Source: Streptomyces sp. NRRL F-5122
GTDB lineage: Bacteria > Actinomycetota > Actinomycetes > Streptomycetales > Streptomycetaceae
Assembly: GCF_001507435.1 (NCBI RefSeq)
Contig: NZ_LMWH01000302.1
Location: 62,001-126,000, forward strand
Direction of reading: 5' to 3'
DNA: 64,000 nt
Shown piece by piece: positions 51,429-60,703 of this stretch. The notes beneath the pieces are model-generated. The model saw only the letters and a list, made by a program, of their open reading frames with translations, did no database searches and was not told the origin of the DNA. Position 1 is the first letter of the stretch, and each line of letters opens with the position of its first letter. Position numbers and translations under genes: made by a program.

Positions 51429-51767
51429 ATGGGCTGGGTAACCGACTGGAGTGCGCAGGCGGCCTGCCGCACTACCGATCCGGATGAACTGTTCGTTCAA
51501 GGAGCAGCGCAGAACAGGGCCAAGGCGGTGTGCACCGGGTGTCCGGTACGCACGGAGTGCCTGGCCGATGCGTTGGACAACCGCGTCGAATTCGGCGTGT
51601 GGGGTGGCATGACGGAGCGGGAGCGCCGCGCACTGCTGCGCAGGCGGCCGACCGTCACCTCGTGGCGTCGCCTGCTGGAGACCGCGCGTACGGAGTACGA
51701 GCGCGGCGCCGGCCTGCTGCCCCTCGACGAGGAAGAGGTGTACGAGAACTACGCGGCCGTGGGCTGA
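51429..51767 (+). CDS. wblA: WhiB-like Fe-S regulator WblA
   Basis: A 112-residue protein from ATG 51429 (MGWVTDWSAQAACRTTDPDE); in-frame ATG 51378 and GTG 51372 would add 17-19 residues. The four iron-sulfur ligands are Cys13, Cys35, Cys38 and Cys44 (CTGCPVRTEC), followed by the WhiB turn GVWGGMTERERRAL and a basic C-terminal helix that binds DNA or sigma factor. Sequence and neighbours (PBP, ArsA-like ATPases) match WblA as known from S. coelicolor, a pleiotropic switch that promotes sporulation and represses antibiotic genes. Confidence 0.92.
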   Translation: MGWVTDWSAQAACRTTDPDELFVQGAAQNRAKAVCTGCPVRTECLADALDNRVEFGVWGGMTERERRALLRRRPTVTSWRRLLETARTEYERGAGLLPLDEEEVYENYAAVG

Positions 51768-52312
51768 GGACCGGCCGGGTCCGGGATCGGCTCGAGCTGT
51801 CGATGGACGCGGACGCCTTCGGGGACTCCCCGGGGCGTCGGGTCGTCCCCGGCGTGCCCTCGGCGAGTCCACGGAGAGCGGTTCCGCCGGCCGTCGATGA
51901 CCCGAGACGTCCGTTGCGCGGGACGCTCATGAGGTCTGCCGCACACAACGGCTGTCGTCACGACCGGCATCGTCATGCGGCAGGGTCGGCGTGAGCCTGC
52001 TGTCATGGCGGATCCGGGCCTGCAGTGGGCGCGGTCACCCCTGGCGGCCGGACCTGCGGGGTCGCTAAGACTACTTGCCCGGGACGTCCGTGGGGGCCCG
52101 TGTCCTCGCCGATCGGTGGACGCAGTCGCTCGGGCAGTGTGTGTGCGACTCGGTTTCCACAGCCTGTGTGTCGACTCCTGGCCCCAAAGGGCTCCCGGTT
52201 TCGGGACGGCCCCGGGGCGAGCGGTGCGGCAGCCGTGCCCGCCGGCTGGGACGCTCATGTGTGGTGCGGGTCGCGGAGGGATTCGGTCACCGCACCGGAC
52301 GATCAGGGCTCC
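51768..52312. other. 545-base stretch without supported gene
   Basis: The gap between the convergent wblA and ArsA-like genes. Open frames are of poor quality. There is no obvious long hairpin. A regulatory RNA or long 3' region cannot be excluded. Confidence 0.4.
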
Positions 52313-53701
52313 TTACCCGTGTGCCTCGTGCTCCTCGGGACGCTCGTCCTGATTGGCCGCGAGCCGGTCTCCGACGTCCCGCAGTCCGACGAGGTCGTGG
52401 ACGTCACCGGGCAGCGCGGCCACTTCCGCCACCGCCACCTCGGGGTGGCGCGCGGTGAAGCGGTCACGCGTGCGCTGTTCACGGGAGAGCAGCTGCATGC
52501 GCTCCGCGTGAAGCCTCAACAGGCCTGCCGTGAGTTGCTCCACGCTCCGGTCCTGGTCCGTGGCGGCGGGGGAGCCTGCGTCGGTTTCAGGTGCCTCGGA
52601 GGCGGAAGAAGATGAACTGCCGTACGTGTCGGGAGAGTTACGAAGTCCAGCTTTCCCGTCCTGCTGATCCACAATGCGGGGCTCTTCAAGATTTTCCGCG
52701 GCGGCGAGTGCCCGCTCGGCCGACAGCTGGACGGCGTCGCTGCCGTGGACCCGGTTGAGCACCAGACCGGCCAGCGGCATGTCCTCGGCGGCCAGCCGCT
52801 CCACGAAGTACGCCGCCTCCCGCAACGCGTCCCGCTCCGGCGCCGCCACCACCAGGAAGGCCGTACCGGGCGCCTGCAGCAGCTTGTAGGTGGCGTCCGC
52901 GCGGGTGCGGAACCCGCCGAACATGGTGTCCATCGCGGCCACGAAGGTCTGGACGTCCTTCAGGAGCTGTCCGCCGAGCAGCTTCCCCAGGGCGCCGGTC
53001 ATCATCGACATCCCGACGTTCAGGAACTTCATTCCCGCGCGCCCGCCGACCTTCGCCGGGGCCATCAGGACCCGGATCAACTTGCCGTCCAGGAAGGATC
53101 CGAGGCGCTTGGGGGCGTCGAGGAAGTCCAGGGCCGAACGGGACGGCGGGGTGTCGACGACGATGAGGTCCCACTCGTCCCGTGCGCGCAGCTGCCCCAG
53201 CTTCTCCATCGCCATGTACTCCTGCGTGCCCGCGAAGCCGGCGGAGAGCGACTGGTAGAAGGGGTTGCCCAGAATGGCGGCCGCCCGCTCGCGGTCCGCG
53301 TGCGCCTCGACGATCTCGTCGAAGGTGCGCTTCATGTCGAGCATCATGGCGTGCAGTTCGCCGCCGGCGGTGTCCTCGATGCCCTTCACCCTCCGGGGGG
53401 TGTTGTCCAGTGCGTCGATGCCCATCGACTGGGCGAGCCGGCGGGCCGGGTCGATGGTGAGCACGACCACTTTGCGGCCGCGCTCCGCCGCGCGCAGCCC
53501 GAGGGCAGCCGCCGTGGTCGTCTTGCCCACGCCGCCCGAGCCGCAGCACACGATGATGCGCGTCTCGGGGTCGTCGAGAAGGGGGTCGACCTCCAGGACG
53601 GGACCCGGGTTCAAAGCGCGCACGGAGCCCGTGTCGTGGAGGAGTGCCGCATCCGGTGCGGAGGCCGATTCGTCGCGTGTGGGGGAGGGGTCCGAGCTCA
53701 T
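52313..53701 (-). CDS. ArsA/GET3-family ATPase, second of pair
   Basis: A 462-residue protein from ATG 53701 overlapping its upstream partner by ATGA. The deviant Walker A is CCGSGGVGKTTTAAALGLRA, with switch regions LTIDPARRLAQSMGID and VVDTPPSRSALDFLDAP. A long Ser/Glu-rich linker and a C-terminal helical tail follow. These paired ATPases next to wblA are conserved in streptomycetes; they lack the arsenite-binding Cys triad, so a role in arsenic export is unlikely. Probably functions as a heterodimer with the preceding gene product. Confidence 0.9.
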   Translation of the reverse strand: MSSDPSPTRDESASAPDAALLHDTGSVRALNPGPVLEVDPLLDDPETRIIVCCGSGGVGKTTTAAALGLRAAERGRKVVVLTIDPARRLAQSMGIDALDNTPRRVKGIEDTAGGELHAMMLDMKRTFDEIVEAHADRERAAAILGNPFYQSLSAGFAGTQEYMAMEKLGQLRARDEWDLIVVDTPPSRSALDFLDAPKRLGSFLDGKLIRVLMAPAKVGGRAGMKFLNVGMSMMTGALGKLLGGQLLKDVQTFVAAMDTMFGGFRTRADATYKLLQAPGTAFLVVAAPERDALREAAYFVERLAAEDMPLAGLVLNRVHGSDAVQLSAERALAAAENLEEPRIVDQQDGKAGLRNSPDTYGSSSSSASEAPETDAGSPAATDQDRSVEQLTAGLLRLHAERMQLLSREQRTRDRFTARHPEVAVAEVAALPGDVHDLVGLRDVGDRLAANQDERPEEHEAHG

Positions 53702-54675
53702 GAGATCCCTTGCTGACGCAGTTCCGAGGCCAGTTCGTACAGGCCCGCGAGGTCCATTCCCTCGGCGAGCAGCGGCAGTTCGCGCAGGGGCAGGCCCAGC
53801 TCCGTGAGCACGCCGCGCTGTTCGCGCTCCAGCGCGAAGCGCTCCGCGTACTCGTCGGCCTGCTGGAGCAGCGGGTCCACCAGCCGTTCGGCAAGCCCGC
53901 CGCGGCGCGCTCCGCCGAGTCCGGCACCCGACAGGGACTTGGCGACGGCGGTCCGCGGTACCGCGTGCGCGAGGTCGAGGTCCGCCTGGTCCAGGATCGT
54001 GGGGCGCACCATGTTCACGATGATCCGGCCCACCGGGAGCTTGGCGGCGCGCAGTTCGGTGATGCCGTCCGCCGTCTCCTGGACGGGCATCTCCTCCAGC
54101 AGCGTCACCAGGTGCACGGCCGTCTCCCGCGACTTCAGCACCCGCATCACGGCCTGGGCCTGATTGTGTATCGGGCCGATCCTGGCGAGCCCGGCCACCT
54201 CGTCGTTCACGTTCAGGAAGCGGGTGACGCGTCCCGTGGGCGGGGCGTCCATCACCACGTAGTCGTATACGAAACGGCCGCTCCGGTCCTTCCTGCGAAC
54301 GGCCTCGCACGCCTTGCCGGTCAGGAGCACATCCCTGAGGCCGGGCGCGACGGTCGTGGCGAAGTCGATCGCGCCGAGCTTCTTCAGGGCGCGCCCCGCG
54401 CCGCCCATCTTGTAGAACATCTGGAGGTAGTCCAGCAGGGCGAGCTCGGGGTCGATCGCGAGCGCGTAGACCTCGCCGCCGCCCGGGGCGACGGCGATCT
54501 TGCGTTCCTCGTACGGCAACGCCTCCGTCTCGAAGAGCTGTGCGATGCCCTGTCTGCCTTCGACCTCCACGAGAAGAGTGCGCTTGCCCTCGGTCGCGAG
54601 GGCGAGCGCGAGTGCGGCGGAGACCGTTGTCTTACCGGTTCCGCCCTTGCCGCTGACGACCTGGAGCCTGCTCAC
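53698..54675 (-). CDS. ArsA/GET3-family ATPase, first of pair
   Basis: A 325-residue protein from ATG 54675: MSRLQVVSGKGGTGKTTVSA contains the signature Lys of the deviant Walker A. LVEVEGRQGIAQLFETEALP, the DAPPTGRVTRFLNV switch and the C-terminal NMVRPTILDQADLDLA follow. It overlaps the second ATPase gene by four bases; the pair is probably one complex. Targeting or sorting of client proteins, as for GET3, is a possibility but unproven in actinobacteria. Confidence 0.9.
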   Translation of the reverse strand: MSRLQVVSGKGGTGKTTVSAALALALATEGKRTLLVEVEGRQGIAQLFETEALPYEERKIAVAPGGGEVYALAIDPELALLDYLQMFYKMGGAGRALKKLGAIDFATTVAPGLRDVLLTGKACEAVRRKDRSGRFVYDYVVMDAPPTGRVTRFLNVNDEVAGLARIGPIHNQAQAVMRVLKSRETAVHLVTLLEEMPVQETADGITELRAAKLPVGRIIVNMVRPTILDQADLDLAHAVPRTAVAKSLSGAGLGGARRGGLAERLVDPLLQQADEYAERFALEREQRGVLTELGLPLRELPLLAEGMDLAGLYELASELRQQGIS

Positions 54676-54814
54676 GTCTTCGAGCCTAACCAGTCAGCGC
54701 GCGGCCTACGCGGGAGGCTGTGGACAACTGCGGCAACAGTCGGCCGCAGGCGCCCCCCTCCGCGGTGCCGGGCGGCCACATGCACCGCACGCCGCAGCGG
54801 CTACAGTCGGCCCC

Positions 54815-54976
54815 ATGACCAAGTGGGAATACGCAACCGTGCCGCTGCTCGTCCATGCCACGAAGCAGATTCTGGACACCTGGGGCGAGGACGGCTGGGA
54901 GCTCGTCCAGGTCGTGCCCGGCCCGAACAACCCGGAGCAGCTGGTGGCCTATCTGAAGCGGGAGAAGCAGGCATGA
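54815..54976 (+). CDS. DUF4177 small protein
   Basis: A 53-residue protein, MTKWEYATVPLLVHATKQIL then DTWGEDGWELVQVVPGP. The 'WEY...L...G..GWELV.V' pattern is DUF4177. Its stop overlaps the RidA start by ATGA, so the two are coupled. Function unknown. Confidence 0.88.
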   Translation: MTKWEYATVPLLVHATKQILDTWGEDGWELVQVVPGPNNPEQLVAYLKREKQA

Positions 54977-55440
54977 GCGCGGTCGAGGCCCGGCTCGCCG
55001 AACTGGGTCTGACGCTCCCGGAGGTCGTGCCGCCGCTCGCGGCCTACCAGCCGGCCGTGCAGTCCGGGGTGTACGTGTACACCGCCGGCCAGCTGCCCAT
55101 GGTGGAGGGCAAGCTCCCGGTGACCGGCAAGGTGGGCGCCGAGGTCACTGCGGAGGAGGCCAAGGACCTGGCCCGTACCTGCGCGCTGAACGCCCTCGCC
55201 GCGGTCAAGTCCGTGGCCGGCGACCTCGACCGCATCGCCCGCGTGGTGAAGGTCGTCGGCTTCGTGGCGTCGGCGACCGACTTCACGGGCCAGCCCGGGG
55301 TCGTCAACGGCGCCAGCGAGCTGCTCGCCGAGGTCCTCGGGGACAAGGGTGTGCACGCCCGCAGCGCGGTCGGCGTGGCGGTGCTCCCGCTGGACGCGCC
55401 GGTCGAGGTGGAGATCCAGGTGGAGCTGACCCAGGCGTAG
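54973..55440 (+). CDS. RidA/YjgF family protein
   Basis: A 155-residue protein from ATG 54973. It has YQPAVQSGVYVYTAGQLPMV near the N-terminus and ARSAVGVAVLPLDAPVEVEI at the C-terminus. The conserved C-terminal Arg (HARSAVGV) that binds the substrate carboxylate is present, so deamination of reactive enamines or imines is likely. Longer than the E. coli protein by about 25 residues, as in the SCO-type subgroup. Confidence 0.9.
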   Translation: MSAVEARLAELGLTLPEVVPPLAAYQPAVQSGVYVYTAGQLPMVEGKLPVTGKVGAEVTAEEAKDLARTCALNALAAVKSVAGDLDRIARVVKVVGFVASATDFTGQPGVVNGASELLAEVLGDKGVHARSAVGVAVLPLDAPVEVEIQVELTQA

Positions 55441-55586
55441 TCGGGCTCTCCGGGACGGCTCCGCACCTGCGGAACCCGGGTTCAACCCGTGGCCGGCCCG
55501 GAAGAGCGCGCCCGTCCGGCGGTGGGGCGGCCGGGGGCCGATCACTGCCACTCGAACATCCGCCCAGTACGGGATAGCCTCCGGCC

Positions 55587-56459
55587 ATGGCTAATGGGCA
55601 GTGGTTCCCACCGGAGTGGCCAGAGCGGATCCGCGCGCTCGCGGAGGGCACGCTCACCCCGGCCGACCCGAAGCGCGCGGCCACCGTCATGCTCCTCAGG
55701 GACACCGACGACGGCGCCCCCGCGGTCCACATGCTGCGCAGACGCGCCTCGATGGCCTTCGCGGGGGGCGCGTACGCCTACCCCGGCGGTGGCGTCGATC
55801 CGCGCGACGACGACCGGCTGGTCGGCTGGGCGGGCCCCACGCGCGCGTGGTGGGCGGATCGCCTCGGCGTCGACGAGACGTCCGCCCAGGCGATCGTCTG
55901 TGCCGCCGTACGGGAGACGTACGAGGAGGCGGGTGTGCTGCTCGCCGGCCCGACCCCCGAGACGGTCGTCGGCGACACCACCGGCTCCGAGTGGGAGGCC
56001 GACCGCGCGTCCCTGGTGGCCCGCGATCTGTCCTTCGCCGAGTTCCTCGATCGCAGGGGACTGGTCCTGCGTTCCGACCTGCTCGGCGCGTGGACCCGCT
56101 GGATCACCCCGGAGTTCGAACCCCGCCGCTACGACACATGGTTCTTCGTGGCGGCACTCCCCGAGGGCCAGCGCACCCGCAACGCCTCCACGGAGGCCGA
56201 TCGCACGGTATGGATCCGGCCCTCGGAGGCGGCGGCCTCGTACGACAAGGGCGAGCTGCTGATGATGCCGCCCACCGTCGCGACCCTGCGTCAGCTCGTC
56301 CCCTACGCCACCGCCGTCGAGGCGCTGGAGGCCGCGCCCGGCCGTGACCTGACGCCGGTCCTGGCCCGGGCCCGTCTGGAGAACGGCGAGGTCGTGCTGG
56401 CCTGGCCCGGACACGACGAGTTCACCAAGCACATTCGGACGGGGGAAGCGCCCGCATGA
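55587..56459 (+). CDS. Nudix hydrolase (NUDT19-like)
   Basis: A 290-residue protein from ATG 55587: MANGQWFPPEWPERIRALAE, then AGGAYAYPGGGVDPRDDD and, after an insertion, AAVRETYEEAGVLLAGP. The Nudix box is thus split by about 30 residues between the GG strand and the REx2EE helix, as in NUDT19-type coenzyme A or acyl-CoA diphosphatases. Followed 25 bases later by the MBL gene in the same direction. Confidence 0.88.
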   Translation: MANGQWFPPEWPERIRALAEGTLTPADPKRAATVMLLRDTDDGAPAVHMLRRRASMAFAGGAYAYPGGGVDPRDDDRLVGWAGPTRAWWADRLGVDETSAQAIVCAAVRETYEEAGVLLAGPTPETVVGDTTGSEWEADRASLVARDLSFAEFLDRRGLVLRSDLLGAWTRWITPEFEPRRYDTWFFVAALPEGQRTRNASTEADRTVWIRPSEAAASYDKGELLMMPPTVATLRQLVPYATAVEALEAAPGRDLTPVLARARLENGEVVLAWPGHDEFTKHIRTGEAPA

Positions 56460-56484
56460 CCTACGCGAAGGAAGGTGCCGGCGC

Positions 56485-57315
56485 ATGACGGACGCCACAG
56501 CTCTCCCCGGACAGCCGCGCGGCGGGGTCCTCTCGGGTCCCGCGACCGCCCGCGCCGTGAACGTCCTCGCGCCCAACGCCTCGCCGATGACACTCGACGG
56601 CACCAACACGTGGATCGTCTCCGAGCCCGACTCCGAACTCGCCGTGGTGATCGACCCCGGTCCGCTCGACGACGGCCATCTGCGGCATGTCATCGACACG
56701 GCGGAGAAGTCCGGCAAGCGGATCGCTCTCACGCTTCTCACGCACGGTCACCCCGACCACGCGGAGGGCGCCGTGAGGTTCGCCGAGTTGACCGGTACGA
56801 GGGTGCGCGCCCTGGACCCGGCGCTCCGGCTCGGCGACGAGGGTCTCGGCCACGGGGACGTCGTCGCGGTCGGCGGCCTGGAACTGCGCGTCGTGCCGAC
56901 ACCGGGCCACACCGCCGACTCCCTGTGCTTCCATCTCCCGGCCGACCGGGCCGTCCTGACCGGGGACACCATCCTGGGCCGCGGTACGACGGTCGTGGCC
57001 CACCCCGACGGCCGCCTGGGGGACTATCTGGACTCCCTGCGCCGGCTCAGGTCGCTGGCGGTCGACGACGGCGTCCACACCGTGCTGCCGGGCCACGGGC
57101 CCGTGCTGGAGGACGCGCAGGGTGCCGTCGAGTACTACCTCGCCCACCGCGCCCACCGGCTCGCCCAGGTCGAGACGGCCGTCGAGAACGGCCACCGAAC
57201 GCCGGACGAGGTCGTGGCCCACGTGTACGCGGACGTGGACCGCTCCCTGTGGCCGGCCGCCGAGCTGTCCGTGCGGGCGCAACTGGACTACCTCAGGGAA
57301 CACGGGCTCATCTGA
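56485..57315 (+). CDS. MBL-fold metallo-hydrolase (LACTB2-like)
   Basis: A 276-residue protein from ATG 56485. Metal ligands are in LLTHGHPDHAEGAVRF, PTPGHTADSLCF, LTGDTILG and VLPGHGPVLED, followed by a winged-helix-like tail (AELSVRAQLDYLREHGLI). The order matches LACTB2/RNase-type MBL proteins and hydroxyacylglutathione hydrolase relatives; both thioester and RNA substrates are possible. Cotranscribed with the Nudix gene. Confidence 0.9.
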   Translation: MTDATALPGQPRGGVLSGPATARAVNVLAPNASPMTLDGTNTWIVSEPDSELAVVIDPGPLDDGHLRHVIDTAEKSGKRIALTLLTHGHPDHAEGAVRFAELTGTRVRALDPALRLGDEGLGHGDVVAVGGLELRVVPTPGHTADSLCFHLPADRAVLTGDTILGRGTTVVAHPDGRLGDYLDSLRRLRSLAVDDGVHTVLPGHGPVLEDAQGAVEYYLAHRAHRLAQVETAVENGHRTPDEVVAHVYADVDRSLWPAAELSVRAQLDYLREHGLI

Positions 57316-57520
57316 AGGTTCGCCCGATCGGAGTCCGTACGGGCCCGGCACCCTGACACCGTGCACGCGCGCGTGCTCCTGAGCGGGGATCAAAGGCCCT
57401 CCGACGGAGCGATGCCGGACGGCCGGACCGCCGTTCGACTCGCGCGGGAGCACGGCCGTCGAGTGCGTCCGCCACGCCCCAGCGGGGAACGCGGCGAACG
57501 CCCCGGCGGCCGCACGACGA

Positions 57521-57550
57521 CGGGCCCCGCCTCTCGAGAGGCGGGGCCCG
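57521..57550. terminator. Perfect 15-base palindromic terminator
   Basis: CGGGCCCCGCCTCTC at 57521-57535 pairs with GAGAGGCGGGGCCCG at 57536-57550 without a loop. It lies between the convergent MBL and crp genes. Confidence 0.85.
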
Positions 57551-57587
57551 ATGGTCGTTGTGCGCGGCCGGCTCCGGAGTACCGGAG

Positions 57588-58262
57588 TCAGCGCGAGCGC
57601 TTGGCCAGCCGCTCCACGTCCAGCAGGATCACCGCGCGCGCCTCCAGACGGAGCCAGCCGCGCCCGGCGAAGTCCGCCAGCGCCTTGTTGACCGTCTCGC
57701 GGGACGCGCCGACCAGCTGGGCCAGCTCCTCCTGCGTCAGGTCGTGCACGACATGGATGCCCTCTTCGGACTGCACTCCGAACCGCCGGGAGAGGTCCAG
57801 CAGTGCCCTGGCGACCCGGCCGGGCACGTCCGAGAAGACCAGGTCGGACATCTGGTCGTTGGTCTTGCGCAGGCGCCGTGCGACGGCACGCAGCAGCGCG
57901 GCGGCCACCTCGGGCCGCGCGTTCAGCCACGGCTGGAGGTCGCCGTGCCCGAGGCCCAGCAGCTTGACCTCGGTCAGCGCGGTCGCGGTAGCGGTACGCG
58001 GGCCGGGGTCGAAGAGCGACAGCTCGCCGATGAGCTCACCGGGGCCGAGGACCGCAAGCATGTTCTCGCGGCCGTCGGGGGAAGTGCGGTGAAGCTTGAC
58101 CTTGCCCTCCATGACCACGTAGAGGCGGTCACCGGGGTCGCCCTCGTGGAACAGTGAGTCCCCGCGGGCGAGGGTCACCTCACTCATGGAGGCGCGGAGC
58201 TCCGCGGCCTGCTCGTCATCGAGCGCCGCGAAGAGCGGGGCGCGCCGCAGAACGTCGTCCAC
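57588..58262 (-). CDS. crp: Crp/Fnr family cAMP receptor protein
   Basis: A 224-residue protein. GTG 58262 is chosen because AAGGAGAG lies upstream and the product starts VDDVLRRAPLFAALDDEQ. The cAMP-binding domain shows GDPGDRLYVVMEGKVKLHR and PGELIGELSLFDPGPRTATA (phosphate-binding cassette GELSLFDPGPRTATA). The helix-turn-helix reads TQEELAQLVGASRETVNKAL. Length, sequence and neighbourhood match Streptomyces Crp, which controls spore germination and secondary metabolism. Confidence 0.95.
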   Translation of the reverse strand: MDDVLRRAPLFAALDDEQAAELRASMSEVTLARGDSLFHEGDPGDRLYVVMEGKVKLHRTSPDGRENMLAVLGPGELIGELSLFDPGPRTATATALTEVKLLGLGHGDLQPWLNARPEVAAALLRAVARRLRKTNDQMSDLVFSDVPGRVARALLDLSRRFGVQSEEGIHVVHDLTQEELAQLVGASRETVNKALADFAGRGWLRLEARAVILLDVERLAKRSR

Positions 58263-58468
58263 GAGTTCTCTCCTTGTCGACCTGCTCAGGGGATCTCGTT
58301 CCCCCACGTACCAGGGGACCGTGTTCCCCATTTTGCCGGACGATCCAAACAGTGTGATCTGTCACAAGGATGCCGCACCGGCGCCGCGGGGTACGCGGCA
58401 GGGGTCCAATCGGGGGCTGATCCGCTGGCTCCGGGGCGGATGTCGGCGCCGGGCTTTAGGCTGGCCGG

Positions 58469-59740
58469 GTGTCCAAAACGCCGGTGAGAGCACAGGCCGA
58501 GGGGGCCGGGCAGGTGGTTGTACGTCGGGATTCCGCTGTGGGCGAACAAGACCCTGGTGGCGGAAGGAAAAGTTCAAAGTCGACAAAAGCGGCGCCCGAG
58601 GAGGCGACGCGGCGGCAGCCTGCCAGGAAGGCGGCGGCGAAGAAGACCGCAGCCAGGAAGACCCCTGCGAAGAAGGCCGCCGCCAGGGAGGGCGTGACTT
58701 CGGGAACGGCTGCCGGGAAGTCGGCGACCACTCCCAAGAAGGCTGCTCCCAAGAAGGCGGCGGCGAAGAAGGCACCCACGGCTTCCGGGAAGACGGCTCC
58801 CGCGAAGACCGCGATCAAGAAGGCCACGGTTGCGAAGGAGGCCACGGGGACGAGGAAGGCCACGGGAGCGAGGAAGACCGCTCACCCGGAGGTCGTCGGC
58901 GAGAAGACCACGGTCGCCGTGAAGGACGCCGCACCCGCGAAGACCATCGCCGCGAAGCCCCCCGGGAACGAGTCGCGCGCCGCACTGGTCCGCCGCGCCC
59001 GCCGTATCGATCGTGAGCTCGCCGAGGTGTATCCCTACGCCCACCCGGAGCTGGACTTTGAGAGCCCCTTCCAGCTGATCGTCGCGACGGTCCTGTCCGC
59101 GCAGACCACCGACCTGCGGGTGAACCAGACGACACCGGCGCTCTTCGCCCGGTACCCCGCTCCCGAGGATCTCGCCGCGGCCAATCCCGAGGAGGTCGAG
59201 GAGATCCTGCGCCCGACCGGCTTCTTCCGGGCCAAGACGAAGTCGGTGATCGGGCTTTCCAAGGCCCTGGTGGAGCAGTTCGGCGGCGAGGTTCCCGACA
59301 ACGTGGAGGACCTCGTCAAACTCCCCGGCGTCGGCCGGAAGACGGCCTTCGTGGTGCTGGGCAACGCCTTCGGTCACCCCGGCATCACGGTCGACACGCA
59401 TTTCCAGCGGCTCGTACGCCGGTGGCAGTGGACCGATCAGACCGATCCCGACAAGATCGAGGCCGCCGTCGGCGCGCTCTTCCCGAAGAGCGACTGGACC
59501 ATGCTCTCGCACCACGTGATCTTCCACGGCCGCCGGATCTGTCATGCCCGCAAGCCGGCCTGCGGCGCCTGTCCGATCGCCCCGCTCTGCCCCGCCTACG
59601 GCGAGGGCGAGACGGACCCCGAGAAGGCGAAGAAGCTGCTCAAGTACGAGAAGGGCGGCTTCCCGGGCCAGCGTCTGAAGCCCCCGCAGGCCTATCTGGA
59701 CGCGGGCGGGAAGCCGGCCCCGCCCCTGGGGGCCGGGTGA
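58469..59740 (+). CDS. nth: Endonuclease III with long Lys/Ala-rich N-terminal tail
   Basis: A 423-residue protein from GTG 58469. Residues 33-165 are a histone-H1-like tail ([40 protein letters not shown]). From about 170 the EndoIII core follows: [20 protein letters not shown], helix-hairpin-helix [18 protein letters not shown] with catalytic Lys291, and Asp309 in [10 protein letters not shown]. The 4Fe-4S cluster ligands are [17 protein letters not shown]. It excises oxidised pyrimidines and nicks abasic sites. The tail more than doubles the usual N-terminal length and may hold the enzyme on DNA. Confidence 0.93.
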   Translation: MSKTPVRAQAEGAGQVVVRRDSAVGEQDPGGGRKSSKSTKAAPEEATRRQPARKAAAKKTAARKTPAKKAAAREGVTSGTAAGKSATTPKKAAPKKAAAKKAPTASGKTAPAKTAIKKATVAKEATGTRKATGARKTAHPEVVGEKTTVAVKDAAPAKTIAAKPPGNESRAALVRRARRIDRELAEVYPYAHPELDFESPFQLIVATVLSAQTTDLRVNQTTPALFARYPAPEDLAAANPEEVEEILRPTGFFRAKTKSVIGLSKALVEQFGGEVPDNVEDLVKLPGVGRKTAFVVLGNAFGHPGITVDTHFQRLVRRWQWTDQTDPDKIEAAVGALFPKSDWTMLSHHVIFHGRRICHARKPACGACPIAPLCPAYGEGETDPEKAKKLLKYEKGGFPGQRLKPPQAYLDAGGKPAPPLGAG

Positions 59741-59875
59741 GGCGCCGGCGCGGGCTCGCGCAGCACCCGGGAGGGGGACGGTGTCCGGCAGGCCGTACGC
59801 CGGGACACCCGCACGAGGGACGTGCGGAACGATCGAGGGCCCGGCAGGCGTTGGGACCGGCAGAACGGGGTGGCG

Positions 59876-60583
59876 ATGACGCACGCGAGCAACACGGACC
59901 GCATGAGCGGCACGGACGGCGGTCGGCTGAACACGGAGGGTCTGCCCGACTGGCTGGATCCGGTCGTACGGGTCGTGCAGACTGTCGAGCCGCTTCAGCT
60001 CAGCCGCTTCCTGCCGCCGACCGACGGCGGAGGGCGGCAGTCCGCCGTGCTGATCCTCTTCGGTGAGGGCGAGCACGGCCCCGAGCTGCTGCTGATGGAG
60101 CGCGCCGGCTCGCTGCGCTCGCATGCCGGCCAGCCCGCGTTCCCGGGCGGTGCCCTGGACCCCGAGGACGGCGACCCGCGGGCCGAGGGGCCGCTGCGGG
60201 CGGCGCTGCGCGAGGCCGAGGAGGAGACCGGACTCGATCCGGGCGGCGTTCAGCTCTTCGGCGTGCTCCCCAAGCTGTACATTCCGGTCAGCAGCTTCGT
60301 GGTGACCCCCGTTCTCGGCTGGTGGCGGCAGAAGAGCCCGGTCGGCGTCGTCGATCCGAACGAGACGGCGCGGGTGTTCACGGTCCCCGTGGCGGATCTC
60401 ACGGATCCGGCCAACCGGGCCACCACCGTCCACCCCAGCGGCCACCGAGGTCCGGCATTCCTGGTCGAATCGGCCCTTGTCTGGGGCTTTACGGCAGGCG
60501 TCATCGACCGTCTGCTGCACTTCGCGGGGTGGGAGCGCCCCTGGGACCGCGACAAGCAGGTCCCGCTCGACTGGCGCGCATGA
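59876..60583 (+). CDS. Nudix CoA pyrophosphatase (NudL-like)
   Basis: A 235-residue protein from ATG 59876 (MTHASNTDRMSG). It carries the UPF0035 signature LLMERAGSLRSHAGQPAFPG and then the Nudix box GGALDPEDGD ... LREAEEETGLDPGGV. These features define coenzyme A diphosphatases of the NUDT7/NudL type, which hydrolyse CoA to phosphopantetheine. About 120 bases before the MarP-type gene, and likely cotranscribed. Confidence 0.9.
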   Translation: MTHASNTDRMSGTDGGRLNTEGLPDWLDPVVRVVQTVEPLQLSRFLPPTDGGGRQSAVLILFGEGEHGPELLLMERAGSLRSHAGQPAFPGGALDPEDGDPRAEGPLRAALREAEEETGLDPGGVQLFGVLPKLYIPVSSFVVTPVLGWWRQKSPVGVVDPNETARVFTVPVADLTDPANRATTVHPSGHRGPAFLVESALVWGFTAGVIDRLLHFAGWERPWDRDKQVPLDWRA

Positions 60584-60703
60584 CAAGGTGGCCCCCGTGC
60601 TGTGTATCCCAGGGTGCCGCCGTGCCCCATTGCCGCCGTGCGACGGTCCGGATCCCCGGCCGGACGAGTGCGGACCGAACGTGATGAGGCGAGGCTGGAA
60701 GCG

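Noticed and set aside
52313-54675. Arsenic resistance operon
   Set aside because: The two ArsA-like ATPases lack the arsenite-binding Cys, and no arsB, arsC or arsR gene is adjacent.
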